Source of the DNA: Zobellia alginiliquefaciens
GTDB lineage: Bacteria > Bacteroidota > Bacteroidia > Flavobacteriales > Flavobacteriaceae
DNA length: 64,000 nucleotides
Direction: 5' to 3'
Assembly: GCF_029323795.1 (NCBI RefSeq)
Contig: NZ_CP119758.1
Span: forward strand, 4,030,001-4,094,000
A program made the position numbers and the translations under genes. The notes below the pieces were generated by a model. It made no database searches, had not been told where the DNA came from, and saw only the letters and a list, made by a program, of their open reading frames with translations. This document shows, piece after piece, positions 9,180 through 18,302 of this stretch; within the stretch, counting starts at the first letter, position 1; each line of letters opens with the position of its first letter.

Positions 9180-9752
9180 TTATAGCTTTCTGATCACTTT
9201 ACAAGGGTTTCCAAATGCCAAAACATCATCTGGAAGGTCTTTGGTAACGACACTACCGGCGCCTATGGTTACATTGTTTCCAATGGTTACGCCAGGAAAG
9301 ATGACAGAGTTTCCGCCAATCCAAACATTATCACCAATAGAAACTGGTTTTGTATGGGTCAGGTAGCGAGATTGCCCTTCTTCGGTAATTATCCTCTCGG
9401 AAGCTTTTAGAGGGTGTGTAGCGGTATAAATTTGAACGTAGGGAGCTATAAGTCCGTTTTTACCGATTGTAATTGTATTGTTGTCAAGAAAAATGCAATT
9501 GGTGTTTACAAAAGTGCCATCACCTATAATGATGTTTTCGCCATAATCACAGAAAAAGGGAGCTTCGATCCATACACCATCTCCTTTTTTGTCAAAAAGG
9601 TCGGTGAGAATGGCATCACGTTCACTACTTAACTCAGAATTTAGAGCATTGTATTGCAGTAATAACTTTCGTGCTTTATGGTACATGGCCAATAGTTCTG
9701 GATTTCGGGAATTATAAGGGTCTCCATGGAGCATTTTTTCTTTTTCGGTCAT
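9180..9752 (-). CDS. maa: Maltose O-acetyltransferase-type sugar acetyltransferase
   Basis: A 190-residue member of the NodL/LacA/Maa left-handed beta-helix acetyltransferases, which use acetyl-CoA to acetylate sugars. The N-terminus MTEKEKMLHGDPYN is the usual Maa opening, which is why I start at the ATG at 9752 and not at the in-frame TTG at 9767. Hexapeptide repeats run through the second half (IIIGDGTFVN, VSIGDNVWIGGNSVIFPGV, TIGAGSVVTKDLP). The catalytic His is in TATHPLKASER. It lies just downstream of guaD on the same strand. The natural acceptor sugar cannot be read from the sequence. Confidence 0.85.
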   Translation of the reverse strand: MTEKEKMLHGDPYNSRNPELLAMYHKARKLLLQYNALNSELSSERDAILTDLFDKKGDGVWIEAPFFCDYGENIIIGDGTFVNTNCIFLDNNTITIGKNGLIAPYVQIYTATHPLKASERIITEEGQSRYLTHTKPVSIGDNVWIGGNSVIFPGVTIGNNVTIGAGSVVTKDLPDDVLAFGNPCKVIRKL

Positions 9753-9794
9753 ATCTGCAATTGGCAATAGATTTTATAATGGAGGAAACTGGTC

Positions 9795-10271
9795 CTAATA
9801 TTTTGTTTTATCGTTTTTAGAGGCCCAGTCGTTGAACACTTCTACGGCCTCATTTTGTAGCATTTGCTTAAAGTGAATCTGCCGGTCTTCCATACCAACC
9901 TCTAATTCATCGTAAATAAACTGGTCGTCAAAATCTATAGCTTTGGCATCAGCTTTATCGCAGCCATAATACACAGCTTTAGGTCTAGCCCAATAAATGG
10001 CACCAAAACACATGGGGCAGGGCTCACAAGAAGTATAAATAATACAATCGGTTAACTGAAAGGTGTTCAGCTTTTTACAGGCGTCTCTAATGACAACCAT
10101 TTCGGCATGTGCTGTTGGGTCATTGGTTGAGGTTACTTTATTGTGGCCTTCAGCAATGATTTCGCCGTCTTTAACGACTACAGCACCAAAAGGTCCACCT
10201 GCATTTGAGTTCATTCCCTTGGCAGCCATTTCAATAGCACGACGCATAAAAAATTCATGTTTGTTTGTCAT
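9795..10271 (-). CDS. guaD: Guanine deaminase (nucleoside deaminase family)
   Basis: A 158-residue zinc-dependent cytidine-deaminase-fold enzyme. The zinc and catalytic motifs are HAEMVVIRDA and TSCEPCPMCFGAIYWAR. The C-terminal half (KAVYYGCDKADAKAIDFDDQFIYDEL) resembles Bacillus subtilis GuaD and differs from tRNA adenosine deaminase TadA, so I favour guanine to xanthine plus ammonia in purine salvage. It is cytosolic, with no signal peptide. The acetyltransferase gene follows on the same strand and is probably co-transcribed, with no obvious metabolic link. Confidence 0.85.
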   Translation of the reverse strand: MTNKHEFFMRRAIEMAAKGMNSNAGGPFGAVVVKDGEIIAEGHNKVTSTNDPTAHAEMVVIRDACKKLNTFQLTDCIIYTSCEPCPMCFGAIYWARPKAVYYGCDKADAKAIDFDDQFIYDELEVGMEDRQIHFKQMLQNEAVEVFNDWASKNDKTKY

Positions 10272-10651
10272 AGTAAAAATGTCGGATTAGTGATTGTGAA
10301 GTACAGGTTTAAGCGAGTGGCTTATGAAGGGGAATTGCTCCTTAGAAACCAAACGCATGTACCCTGTATATTAGTGGATGCAAAATTACATATTTTCACG
10401 TGGTTTTCGCTCTTTTTATCAATCGTCATCAGTTAGATGGATTAAAATACCATGTTAAATAGAATTAGATAGGTACGAACCAGATTTCAACCTGCTTTCT
10501 CTTATTTACACAGTAATCCATAATTCTTATCCATATAGGATTGTTTTCAAGATTGCGGAGTGCTAATAAGCTTCTTTAATCTGTTTATCTTTGCAGCAGG
10601 GTTTGATTTTCTTCAAGCCCATTTTTGTATTATGTAAAGTAGAGATTAGAA
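10272..10651. promoter_or_regulatory. Divergent intergenic region guaD / PUL regulator
   Basis: A 380-base gap with no clear gene. On the minus strand an ATG-initiated frame of 23 codons (10287-10358) precedes guaD, and TACAGG (10302-10307) could pair with CCTGTA (10363-10368) around it; I do not recognise a known riboswitch. On the plus strand, TATCTTTG at 10586-10593 is a perfect TAnnTTTG -7 element for the regulator gene. Confidence 0.35.
10586..10593 (+). promoter_or_regulatory. -7 element upstream of PUL regulator
   Basis: TATCTTTG matches the Bacteroidota -7 consensus TAnnTTTG exactly and sits 58 bases before the regulator ATG. No ideal -33 TTTG is seen at the usual distance. Confidence 0.5.
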
Positions 10652-13408
10652 ATGAGAAATGGATATTACATAATTTTTTTGTTAGTGCTACTTCCCTTTA
10701 TTGGAACCGCACAAACGCTGCTGCCACCTATTTATAATTATAAGGTGTTTGAGTATAATGCGGGAGCCCAGAATTGGGGCCTCAGTATAGATGAAAACGG
10801 ACATGTTTATGCGGCCAATGATAAGGGTTTGCTTTCTTATAATGGAGAGGAATGGATTTTAAACAAACTACCCAATAATACGGTAGTACGTTCCGTAGCG
10901 ACCAATAAAGATAGGGTGTATACGGGTTCGTACGAAGAGTTTGGGTATTGGGAGAAATCGGATATGGGGCAATTGAATTATACTTCGCTGACTTCGCTGA
11001 TAAAAAACCATACGTTTACCAGTGAGGAATTTTGGCAGATATTACCATTTAAAGAGTCTGTCTATTTTCGGTCATTTTCTACTTTGTACAAATATGAAGG
11101 TGAAAAAATAATGGTAATAGACCCGGAATTTGTAGTAACGGCCCTAGCAGTCTATAACAATGAGGTGTATGTAGCAGCAAAGAATGAAGGACTCTATGTT
11201 TTGAGGGAAAATCAGCTTAAATCCATCGCTAATAAGGAGGTTTTGAAAAACCAGACCATTACGGATATGGTTCCTTTTGATAATGGGCTCTTGATCGGGA
11301 CTCAGTTAAACGGATGTTTGTTATTCAAAGATGATGCGTTTTTGCCTTTTAATACGGATATGAACAACCGTTTGAAAGAACATCAGCTCAATAAAATATT
11401 ACCATTGGATACTGGAGAAATTGTTTTTGGCACAATAAAGAACGGCATCTATATTTATGATAATCTTACAGGAACTTCTCGTAATCTTAATAGAAATACG
11501 GGCTTGCAAAACAATACAGTGCTCTCTTTGGCAAAGTTCAATGATCAATTTTGGGCAGGGTTGGAAAGTGGAATAGATCGGATTCAGGTAAACTCACCAA
11601 TTACTTTTTATACGGATCATACCGGGTCATTGGGTACCGTTCATGATGTGGCGATAAAAGATAGGACCACATATCTGGGCAGTAACACGGGAATCTATTA
11701 TTTTAAGGATGATGAGCTGGAGTTTTTTGAAGGTTCTCAGGGCCATGTTTGGGATGTTGAGACCATTGCAAACGATGTGTTGGTTGGTCATAATACGGGA
11801 ACATTTAGGCTAGAGGGTGACAGATTGCAAAAAGTATCCAATAGGGCAGGTGGTTATCAATTTGTAAAGGTTCCGGAAAGGAGTAATGTTTTTCTGCAAG
11901 GTACATATACCGGTGTGAGCAAATATGAAAAAGAGGCTTCGGGTAAATGGGATACAAACTCTATTTTGGGAATAGATTTTCCTGTGAAACAACTGTGTTT
12001 TGAAGATAATAGAACCATATGGGCCGCCCATCATTATAAGGGTTTGTTTCGCTTTAAATTAAATGAAAATCTATCTGCGGTTGAGGATAAAGTTGCCTTT
12101 GGTACCAACGTACTTCCTAACATCTATAATGTAAAGTTATATAGAATTAAAAACCAAATTGTCATTCAGAGTGAGGGCAAATGGTACAAGTATGATCCAT
12201 TGGTGGGGGAAATTGTCCTTTTAGAGGAATTTGAGCCCTTTACGGATATGTCCCTTATTTATGAGGATGGTGAACATTTTTGGTTTTTGAAGGATACGGA
12301 AACAAAAGAGCTCTTATATACGGATTTACGTGAAAATACCATAGCTATTAGTGAGGCCCAATTGAACCAAAGGCTCATGCCCGATATGGAAAGGGCGGTT
12401 AGGCGTAACGATTCTACCTATCTTATAACCTTGAGCGATGGTTTTGCGCAAATGAATCTTACCCAGTTAAAAAGACACTTACAGGGTGCTGCTATACCAG
12501 TTCCGGAACTTTCGGTCTTTAGTGATGATGCACAGCGCCATGCGATTACAGAAAGCGATTTTGAAATCCCATTTATAGATGCCCAAGATTTAAGTTTTCA
12601 GTTTTCTGCACCGCGTATGGTTCAACCTAGGTATTATTACACACTGCAGGGACCCTTGGAACAACAGGAGTATGCTACGGTAGGAACCCTAAATTTTCAA
12701 AACTTACCACATGGTAGTTATGAGCTTCGTGTGCATACGGTGAGTATGGACCATAAGAAAAGCGACCCTAAAATAATTACATTTAATATAGCTCCCCCTT
12801 GGTATTTGTCAAAATTAAGTATGTTGGGGTATTTGCTATTGGTTATTGCGGTCATATTAGGGGTACGTTGGTATAACAGACAAAAACTAAAAAGAAAGCA
12901 TGAGCTTTTAAAAATAAACTTGGAGCGTGAGCAAGAAGAACGTTTGGCGCAATTAGAAAAGGAAAAATTAGAAAGGGAAATTAAACGGAAGCAAACCGAA
13001 TTGGCAAGAACAACTATGAGTGTTGCGAAAAAAAACGAACTTATTCTAGAACTCAAAGACCTTATGGTTTTGAACAAAGATGCTTTTTCCAATAAGCAAC
13101 GTTATCGTTCATTGACCAAAAAGTTAGATGGGTCCATCAATGAGAATGAGGATTGGAAAAATTTTGAGGTTAACTTTAAAGAACTGCATGATGATTTCTT
13201 TGATAACCTATTGCAGCAGTTTCCGAAACTTACACCAAAAGATTTGAAATTATGTGCCTACTTAAAGATGAATCTATCAAGTAAGGAAATCGCTCCACTT
13301 ATGGCAATTTCTATTAGAGGGGTAGAGATACATCGTTACCGTTTACGTAAAAAATTGGGAATTGATAGTTCTCAAAATCTGTCGAACTTCCTAATTAAGT
13401 TTAAATAG
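10652..13408 (+). CDS. Membrane-bound beta-propeller / LuxR-type HTH PUL regulator
   Basis: A 918-residue sensor-regulator. After a signal peptide (to about residue 21) come beta-propeller repeats of the two-component-regulator-propeller type (about 25-640, e.g. NGLAQ-like turns and IWAAHHYKGLFRF), a Y_Y_Y-like domain (about 645-712), one membrane helix (about 718-739), a charged coiled coil (about 745-800) and a C-terminal LuxR/GerE-like helix-turn-helix (860-918, LTPKDLKLCAYLKMNLSSKEIA). Unlike hybrid two-component systems there is no histidine kinase or receiver domain, so the periplasmic ligand signal must reach the HTH directly through the membrane. It lies just before and in the same direction as the PUL, so I infer it controls that locus. 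Confidence 0.88.
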   Translation: MRNGYYIIFLLVLLPFIGTAQTLLPPIYNYKVFEYNAGAQNWGLSIDENGHVYAANDKGLLSYNGEEWILNKLPNNTVVRSVATNKDRVYTGSYEEFGYWEKSDMGQLNYTSLTSLIKNHTFTSEEFWQILPFKESVYFRSFSTLYKYEGEKIMVIDPEFVVTALAVYNNEVYVAAKNEGLYVLRENQLKSIANKEVLKNQTITDMVPFDNGLLIGTQLNGCLLFKDDAFLPFNTDMNNRLKEHQLNKILPLDTGEIVFGTIKNGIYIYDNLTGTSRNLNRNTGLQNNTVLSLAKFNDQFWAGLESGIDRIQVNSPITFYTDHTGSLGTVHDVAIKDRTTYLGSNTGIYYFKDDELEFFEGSQGHVWDVETIANDVLVGHNTGTFRLEGDRLQKVSNRAGGYQFVKVPERSNVFLQGTYTGVSKYEKEASGKWDTNSILGIDFPVKQLCFEDNRTIWAAHHYKGLFRFKLNENLSAVEDKVAFGTNVLPNIYNVKLYRIKNQIVIQSEGKWYKYDPLVGEIVLLEEFEPFTDMSLIYEDGEHFWFLKDTETKELLYTDLRENTIAISEAQLNQRLMPDMERAVRRNDSTYLITLSDGFAQMNLTQLKRHLQGAAIPVPELSVFSDDAQRHAITESDFEIPFIDAQDLSFQFSAPRMVQPRYYYTLQGPLEQQEYATVGTLNFQNLPHGSYELRVHTVSMDHKKSDPKIITFNIAPPWYLSKLSMLGYLLLVIAVILGVRWYNRQKLKRKHELLKINLEREQEERLAQLEKEKLEREIKRKQTELARTTMSVAKKNELILELKDLMVLNKDAFSNKQRYRSLTKKLDGSINENEDWKNFEVNFKELHDDFFDNLLQQFPKLTPKDLKLCAYLKMNLSSKEIAPLMAISIRGVEIHRYRLRKKLGIDSSQNLSNFLIKFK

Positions 13409-13460
13409 CTCTTTTAACGGTGCTATTTTCTTACATCCTTAATTTCCATCCGTTTAAACC

Positions 13461-13581
13461 ACTACATCAAGACTACATCACAGTGTTAAAGTTTTAAGTT
13501 TTCTTAACACTGGCACTACTGCAAATACCGTGTATTATGGGGTTCGCAGCCCTATTTACGTTGATGTACTTTTTATGTAGC
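13461..13581. promoter_or_regulatory. Candidate operator array upstream of the PUL
   Basis: ACTACATCA occurs twice, at 13461-13469 and 13472-13480, 11 bases apart. On the opposite strand the same motif recurs at 13562-13570 (8 of 9 match) and 13573-13581 (7 of 9), also 11 bases apart. Between the pairs is a 9-base inverted repeat, CAGTGTTAA (13481-13489) and TTAACACTG (13504-13512), which has no T-run and so is not an obvious terminator. The helical-turn spacing suggests regulator binding sites; this is inference. Confidence 0.45.
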
Positions 13582-13669
13582 CTTTCACAAAAGAGACGCT
13601 GGTTACATTATATAACTTGTGCTTGAATTTAACAGATTGATAAATTTATAACTCAACTTTTAGATAATT

Positions 13670-16600
13670 ATGAAAATAAGAAACATTTTTTTATCGATGT
13701 GCTTCTTTCTCTTTCAGTTAGCATTGTTTGCTCAGGACGGTATTACCGTTTCAGGTAATATTAGTGATGCTAATGGAGAACCGTTACCGGGAGCAAGTAT
13801 CGTAGTTAAGGGTACCACATCAGGAACACAAACCGATTTTGACGGAAACTACACCTTAAACGGAGTGGATGAAGATGGAATAGTAGTAGTAAGCTATATC
13901 GGTTTTACTTCACAAGAAATTTCAGTGAAAGGGCAGACCAATATTAATGTATCATTATCTGAGGATGCTCAAGCCTTAGATGAAGTAGTGGTTATTGGTT
14001 ATGGTCAAATGAAATCTAAAGATCTTACTTCTGCAATTACGACGGTCAAGGCCGAAGAGATCGCTGCAACACCAACAAGTTCACCTATGCAAGCACTACA
14101 AGGTAAGGTTGCCGGTTTGCAGGTTGTAAGTAATGGTGGTCCTGGACAAGGCCCAACGATCCGTGTGCGTGGTATTGGTTCGTATGATGACAACAATGAC
14201 GATGGGATTGATGCTAGTGGTCCACTTTACGTGGTGGATGGAATGTTCTTTGATGACATAGATTTCTTGAATACGGCAGATATAACTTCTATATCTGTTT
14301 TAAAGGATGCCTCTGCCGCAGCAATTTACGGAGTACGTGCTGCAAACGGAGTAGTGCTAATTGAAACTAAATCTGGTGCTTACAATCAGAAAGCGGAAAT
14401 TACTTATGATGGGTATTCCGGTTTTCAGGTCGCACAGAATGTGTTGAAATTGGCTAATGCTGAGCAATTTGTGACCTTGGCAAGAGAATCAGGGTCTGCA
14501 CCCGATAATGAATTTATTGATAACGCTATGCAGCGTTACGGGCGTAGCCGAATTAACCCGAATGTACCTAACGTAAACACGGATTGGTATGACGAAATTT
14601 TGAGACCCGCTTTGATTCAAAACCATAGTATAGGCATTACCGGTGGTAGCGATAATGCTACCTATGCAATTGGCGCCAATTATTTTGGACAAGAGGGTAT
14701 TCTTAAAATGAAGAATGAATACGAGCGCTTCAACCTCCGAAGTAAAATTGATTTTAAGGTAAACGATAATTTAACGGTTGGTGGAAATATGGTAATTAGT
14801 AACGCTACCCGTTATGATGCAGAGAACTCTGCTTTCAGGTTGGCATATTATGCAGTTCCTATTCTTCCGGTGTATGATGAAACACTTGCTGGTAACGAGA
14901 GTGTATATCCAACCAATTATGCGAATGCCCAAGATTTAGGATATCGTGGCGGTCAGAATCCGTTCCCTACAATGGATAATAGTGAACTTCGTTCTAAAAT
15001 AAGAAACGTTTTGGCCAATTTTTATGCGCAGGTACATATCATTCCTGAGAAGTTGACCTTCAAAACGGCTTACAATCACAACTTTGAAACCATAGAACGT
15101 AGAGAGGTTAGACTGCCCTATTTTATAGGTAACGGCTTTCAGCGTGAAAATGCAGAATTGGTAAAGAGAAACGATACTTATTCAAACCAAATTTGGGACA
15201 ACACCTTAACCTATACAGAATCTTTTGGCAAACATAACCTTACGGTGCTTGGAGGTTCATCTTTTAGAGACGAATCTTTTGAGCGCCTTGAGGCAAAAGG
15301 TCTGAACTTTCCGTTATCCGGGGAAGAGGCCTATTATTTGGATCAGGCACAGACTATTGTACAAGATGATGTAAAGGATGATGGTCGTCGTGAATATGGT
15401 CTATCGTTCTTCGGTAGGGTTTCTTATAATTATGATAATAGGTATCTGCTTTACGGAACGTACCGTGCAGATGGAACGAACAAGTATCAAGAAAAATGGG
15501 GCTATTTCCCAACCATAGGTGCAGGATGGGTTCTCTCTGAAGAGAATTTTATGGAAAATAACGGAGTGTTTGACTTTCTTAAATTCCGTGGTAGTTGGGG
15601 TAAATTGGGTAACGATAAGGTACCTGGTAGCGAAGGCGCAATAACGTCTACCGTTGTAACTACTTCTTTTGGAGATACCATGGTGAGCGGGGTTAATACC
15701 AGCAGCAATTTTACGGCACTAAAATGGGAGGTTACTGAAGAAGTGAACGTTGGTCTTTCGGCACGATCATTAAACAATAGACTTTCTTTGGAAGCGGATT
15801 ATTATATACGTGATACAAAGGATGCTGTAATTCCAATTGAAGTTCCTTTGATTCCGGATGCAACCCGGCAAAATGTGGGTGAAATTAGAAATCAAGGTCT
15901 TGAATTGGCTTTAAACTGGAACGATCAAGTTTCTGATGATTTTAGTTATTCGCTCGGTGCTAATTTTTCTACCCTAAAGAATGAAGTATTGGACACTGAC
16001 CGTCAATTGAATATAGATACCGGCTCTGCGGAATTTAGACAACGTACGCGTGTGGGTGACCCGGTATTTTCTTTCTTCGGTCTAGAAGTAGATGGTGTTT
16101 ATCAAAATGAGGCACAAATAGCAGCGGATCCAGCAGCACAAGTGGAAATAGCTAATGGAAGAGCAATTGTACCCGGAGACTTAAAATTTAGGGACCAGGA
16201 TGGTGTAGACGGCATAACAGCAGATGACCGTGTTATGTTAGGTAATTACTTGCCAACCTATTCTTTTGGGTTTAATATGAGCTTCAACTATAAAGCTTGG
16301 GATTTTTCTGCAGCGGCCTTGGGCCAAGGAGGAAATAAAATTTTAAACCGTAAACGTGGTGAGGTCATTTTTACCAATGATACCAACTGGGACCGTGATT
16401 TTGCACTGAACCGTTGGCATGGGGAGGGTACTTCTAACAGTTACCCATCTTCTGCAGGAATTAGAAAGGGATGGAACCAACAATTAAGCGATTTCTTTAT
16501 TGAAGACGGTGATTTCTTTAGAATTCAAAATATCACTTTAGGATATACGATTAACAAAGATGGAAAGATAAAAGGTCTTCCTAAAACTCGGGTGTATGTT

Positions 16601-16726
16601 ACTGCGGAGAAGCCATTGTCCGTTTTTGATTACAATGGTTTTAATCCTGAAGTACCTAATGGTGTTGATAACGATACCTATCCTATTCCGGCTATTTACA
16701 CAATAGGCGTAAACATTAAAATATAA
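13670..16726 (+). CDS. SusC-like TonB-dependent outer-membrane transporter
   Basis: A 1018-residue SusC/RagA-family protein that imports oligosaccharides across the outer membrane. Domains in order: signal peptide (to about residue 21), carboxypeptidase-regulatory-like domain (about 24-100, VSGNISDANGEPLPGASIVVKGT), plug (about 115-225, with ITSISVLKDASAAAIYGVRAANGVVLIET) and a 22-strand barrel to the C-terminus, which ends in an aromatic/hydrophobic strand (YTIGVNIKI). Length and motifs are normal for the family. It heads the PUL and is followed after 11 bases by its SusD partner. Confidence 0.96.
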   Translation: MKIRNIFLSMCFFLFQLALFAQDGITVSGNISDANGEPLPGASIVVKGTTSGTQTDFDGNYTLNGVDEDGIVVVSYIGFTSQEISVKGQTNINVSLSEDAQALDEVVVIGYGQMKSKDLTSAITTVKAEEIAATPTSSPMQALQGKVAGLQVVSNGGPGQGPTIRVRGIGSYDDNNDDGIDASGPLYVVDGMFFDDIDFLNTADITSISVLKDASAAAIYGVRAANGVVLIETKSGAYNQKAEITYDGYSGFQVAQNVLKLANAEQFVTLARESGSAPDNEFIDNAMQRYGRSRINPNVPNVNTDWYDEILRPALIQNHSIGITGGSDNATYAIGANYFGQEGILKMKNEYERFNLRSKIDFKVNDNLTVGGNMVISNATRYDAENSAFRLAYYAVPILPVYDETLAGNESVYPTNYANAQDLGYRGGQNPFPTMDNSELRSKIRNVLANFYAQVHIIPEKLTFKTAYNHNFETIERREVRLPYFIGNGFQRENAELVKRNDTYSNQIWDNTLTYTESFGKHNLTVLGGSSFRDESFERLEAKGLNFPLSGEEAYYLDQAQTIVQDDVKDDGRREYGLSFFGRVSYNYDNRYLLYGTYRADGTNKYQEKWGYFPTIGAGWVLSEENFMENNGVFDFLKFRGSWGKLGNDKVPGSEGAITSTVVTTSFGDTMVSGVNTSSNFTALKWEVTEEVNVGLSARSLNNRLSLEADYYIRDTKDAVIPIEVPLIPDATRQNVGEIRNQGLELALNWNDQVSDDFSYSLGANFSTLKNEVLDTDRQLNIDTGSAEFRQRTRVGDPVFSFFGLEVDGVYQNEAQIAADPAAQVEIANGRAIVPGDLKFRDQDGVDGITADDRVMLGNYLPTYSFGFNMSFNYKAWDFSAAALGQGGNKILNRKRGEVIFTNDTNWDRDFALNRWHGEGTSNSYPSSAGIRKGWNQQLSDFFIEDGDFFRIQNITLGYTINKDGKIKGLPKTRVYVTAEKPLSVFDYNGFNPEVPNGVDNDTYPIPAIYTIGVNIKI

Positions 16727-16737
16727 AAAAGACGACT

Positions 16738-18276
16738 ATGAAACTATTTAATAAAATTTCAAAACCTTCCCTTGTGTTGCTTTTGGTTCTGGCCGTTTGG
16801 GGATGTACCGATAAGTTAGATGAACCGGAACTGAACAACAATTTCGCAGGAGGTACTGATTTTACGGATGCATCCGGAATGTTACTTTCCACTGTTGGTG
16901 CTTACGAAGCTTTTTATTCTAGAGGATGGGAGCAACCGCTCATTATGTCCGTTCGAGGAGATGATGTTAATTCAGGTGGTTTGGGTGATCAGCCAGAATT
17001 TACTGAAATGGATAGATTCAATTACAGTAAAGACCATTGGATGGTAAATTCCCTTTGGGAAAACACCTATGCAGATGTTATTTCCGCGCATACCGCTATG
17101 GAGCAGATTGCACGTTACCAAGAATTTGGTAGCGATGCTGAAATTGCGTTGGGAAACCAGTATATCGCAGAAATACAGGTGTTAAGAGGTATGATGTTAT
17201 TTCAAATTTCTCAGGTATACGGAGATATTTTTATTCCAGAGTCTTCGGATACGGAATTGTTGTTAGAAGTGGAAACCCTGCCAACGAAAGCGGAAGTAAT
17301 GCAGCACGTTTCCGATCAGATGGATTTGGCTATTCCGTTATTACCGGATGCTAGACCTAATGAGAGAACCGATCTAGAAGGCGGCGTTACTAAATATACG
17401 GCACTTGCAATTAAAGCATTGGCAAACCAAGAATTGGAAAATTACCAAGCGGTTGCAGATGCCACCGGCCAGATTATCGCTTCGGGGAAATTCAGCTTGT
17501 ATCCAGATTTTTATGAGCTTTTTAAAACTCCCGGTAAGTTAAGTGATGAAAGTTTATTGGATTTACAATATTCCGATTTTAACCAAGGCGAAGGAGATCG
17601 TTTTGCACACCTATATGCTCCTTATGGTCCACAAAACTGGTCTCCCGCTGTAGAAGGTTCCAATAGTGGTTGGGGTTTTTATGAGCCCAGTTTCAAATTC
17701 ATCAAGTTTATGCTAGACCGTGGTGAAACCGTACGTTTGGAAACGAGTGTACTTTTCACGGAAAAAGGTATAGCGGAGTTACAGACAGATCCAGCGTATT
17801 CCGATTTGCCAAGTTACATGACCAAAATTACCCGAGACAACGATACCATCAATGATTTTCCACGGGGTTACTTTTCAAGCGGAAAACATTACCTGCCGTC
17901 CAATCAGTTGATTGAAGGACGTACCGAGTATGGTAGTAATAAAAACCACAACGTTATTCGTTATGCCGAAATTTTGCTAATGTATGCAGAGGCTCTAACA
18001 CAAGGCGCATCAGGCTCGGCAATAACAGCCGATCAGGCTGTGAACTTAGTTCGCGAGAGAGCGGGAATGCCTGCTTTATCCGGGGTAACTCTAGATCAGG
18101 TTGTGGAGGAGAAATTTGCCGAATTGGCCATGGAATGGGGCAAACGCTATTATGATATGATTCGTTTGCAGAGGTTTGATGAGCTTACGTACGATGGTCG
18201 TACGTTCACTGAGGCTAAGACCTTCTTGCCTTATCCGCAACCACAGATAGACCAATTTCCGGTGCTTCAGAATTAA
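16738..18276 (+). CDS. SusD/RagB-family glycan-binding lipoprotein
   Basis: A 512-residue SusD-like lipoprotein (lipobox VWGC, Cys23) that captures glycan at the cell surface and caps the SusC barrel. Typical features are TPR-like helices, NVIRYAEILLMYAEAL near residue 400 and the late LAMEWGKRYYDMIRLQRF. It is translationally close to SusC (11-base gap) and is followed after 26 bases by the LamG protein gene. Confidence 0.95.
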   Translation: MKLFNKISKPSLVLLLVLAVWGCTDKLDEPELNNNFAGGTDFTDASGMLLSTVGAYEAFYSRGWEQPLIMSVRGDDVNSGGLGDQPEFTEMDRFNYSKDHWMVNSLWENTYADVISAHTAMEQIARYQEFGSDAEIALGNQYIAEIQVLRGMMLFQISQVYGDIFIPESSDTELLLEVETLPTKAEVMQHVSDQMDLAIPLLPDARPNERTDLEGGVTKYTALAIKALANQELENYQAVADATGQIIASGKFSLYPDFYELFKTPGKLSDESLLDLQYSDFNQGEGDRFAHLYAPYGPQNWSPAVEGSNSGWGFYEPSFKFIKFMLDRGETVRLETSVLFTEKGIAELQTDPAYSDLPSYMTKITRDNDTINDFPRGYFSSGKHYLPSNQLIEGRTEYGSNKNHNVIRYAEILLMYAEALTQGASGSAITADQAVNLVRERAGMPALSGVTLDQVVEEKFAELAMEWGKRYYDMIRLQRFDELTYDGRTFTEAKTFLPYPQPQIDQFPVLQN

Positions 18277-18302
18277 TCCAATTCAACTAACAAAACAGAA
18301 AG

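Noticed and set aside
9795-10271. tRNA adenosine deaminase tadA
   Set aside because: The C-terminal FDDQFIYDEL region matches guanine deaminase and not TadA, although the zinc motifs are shared.
10272-10370. Purine riboswitch ahead of guaD
   Set aside because: The conserved core and three-way junction of purine riboswitches are not visible; only one long-range stem can be drawn.
13481-13512. Inverted repeat as terminator of the PUL regulator gene
   Set aside because: No T-run follows and it lies among the candidate operator repeats, so I listed it with the regulatory region.
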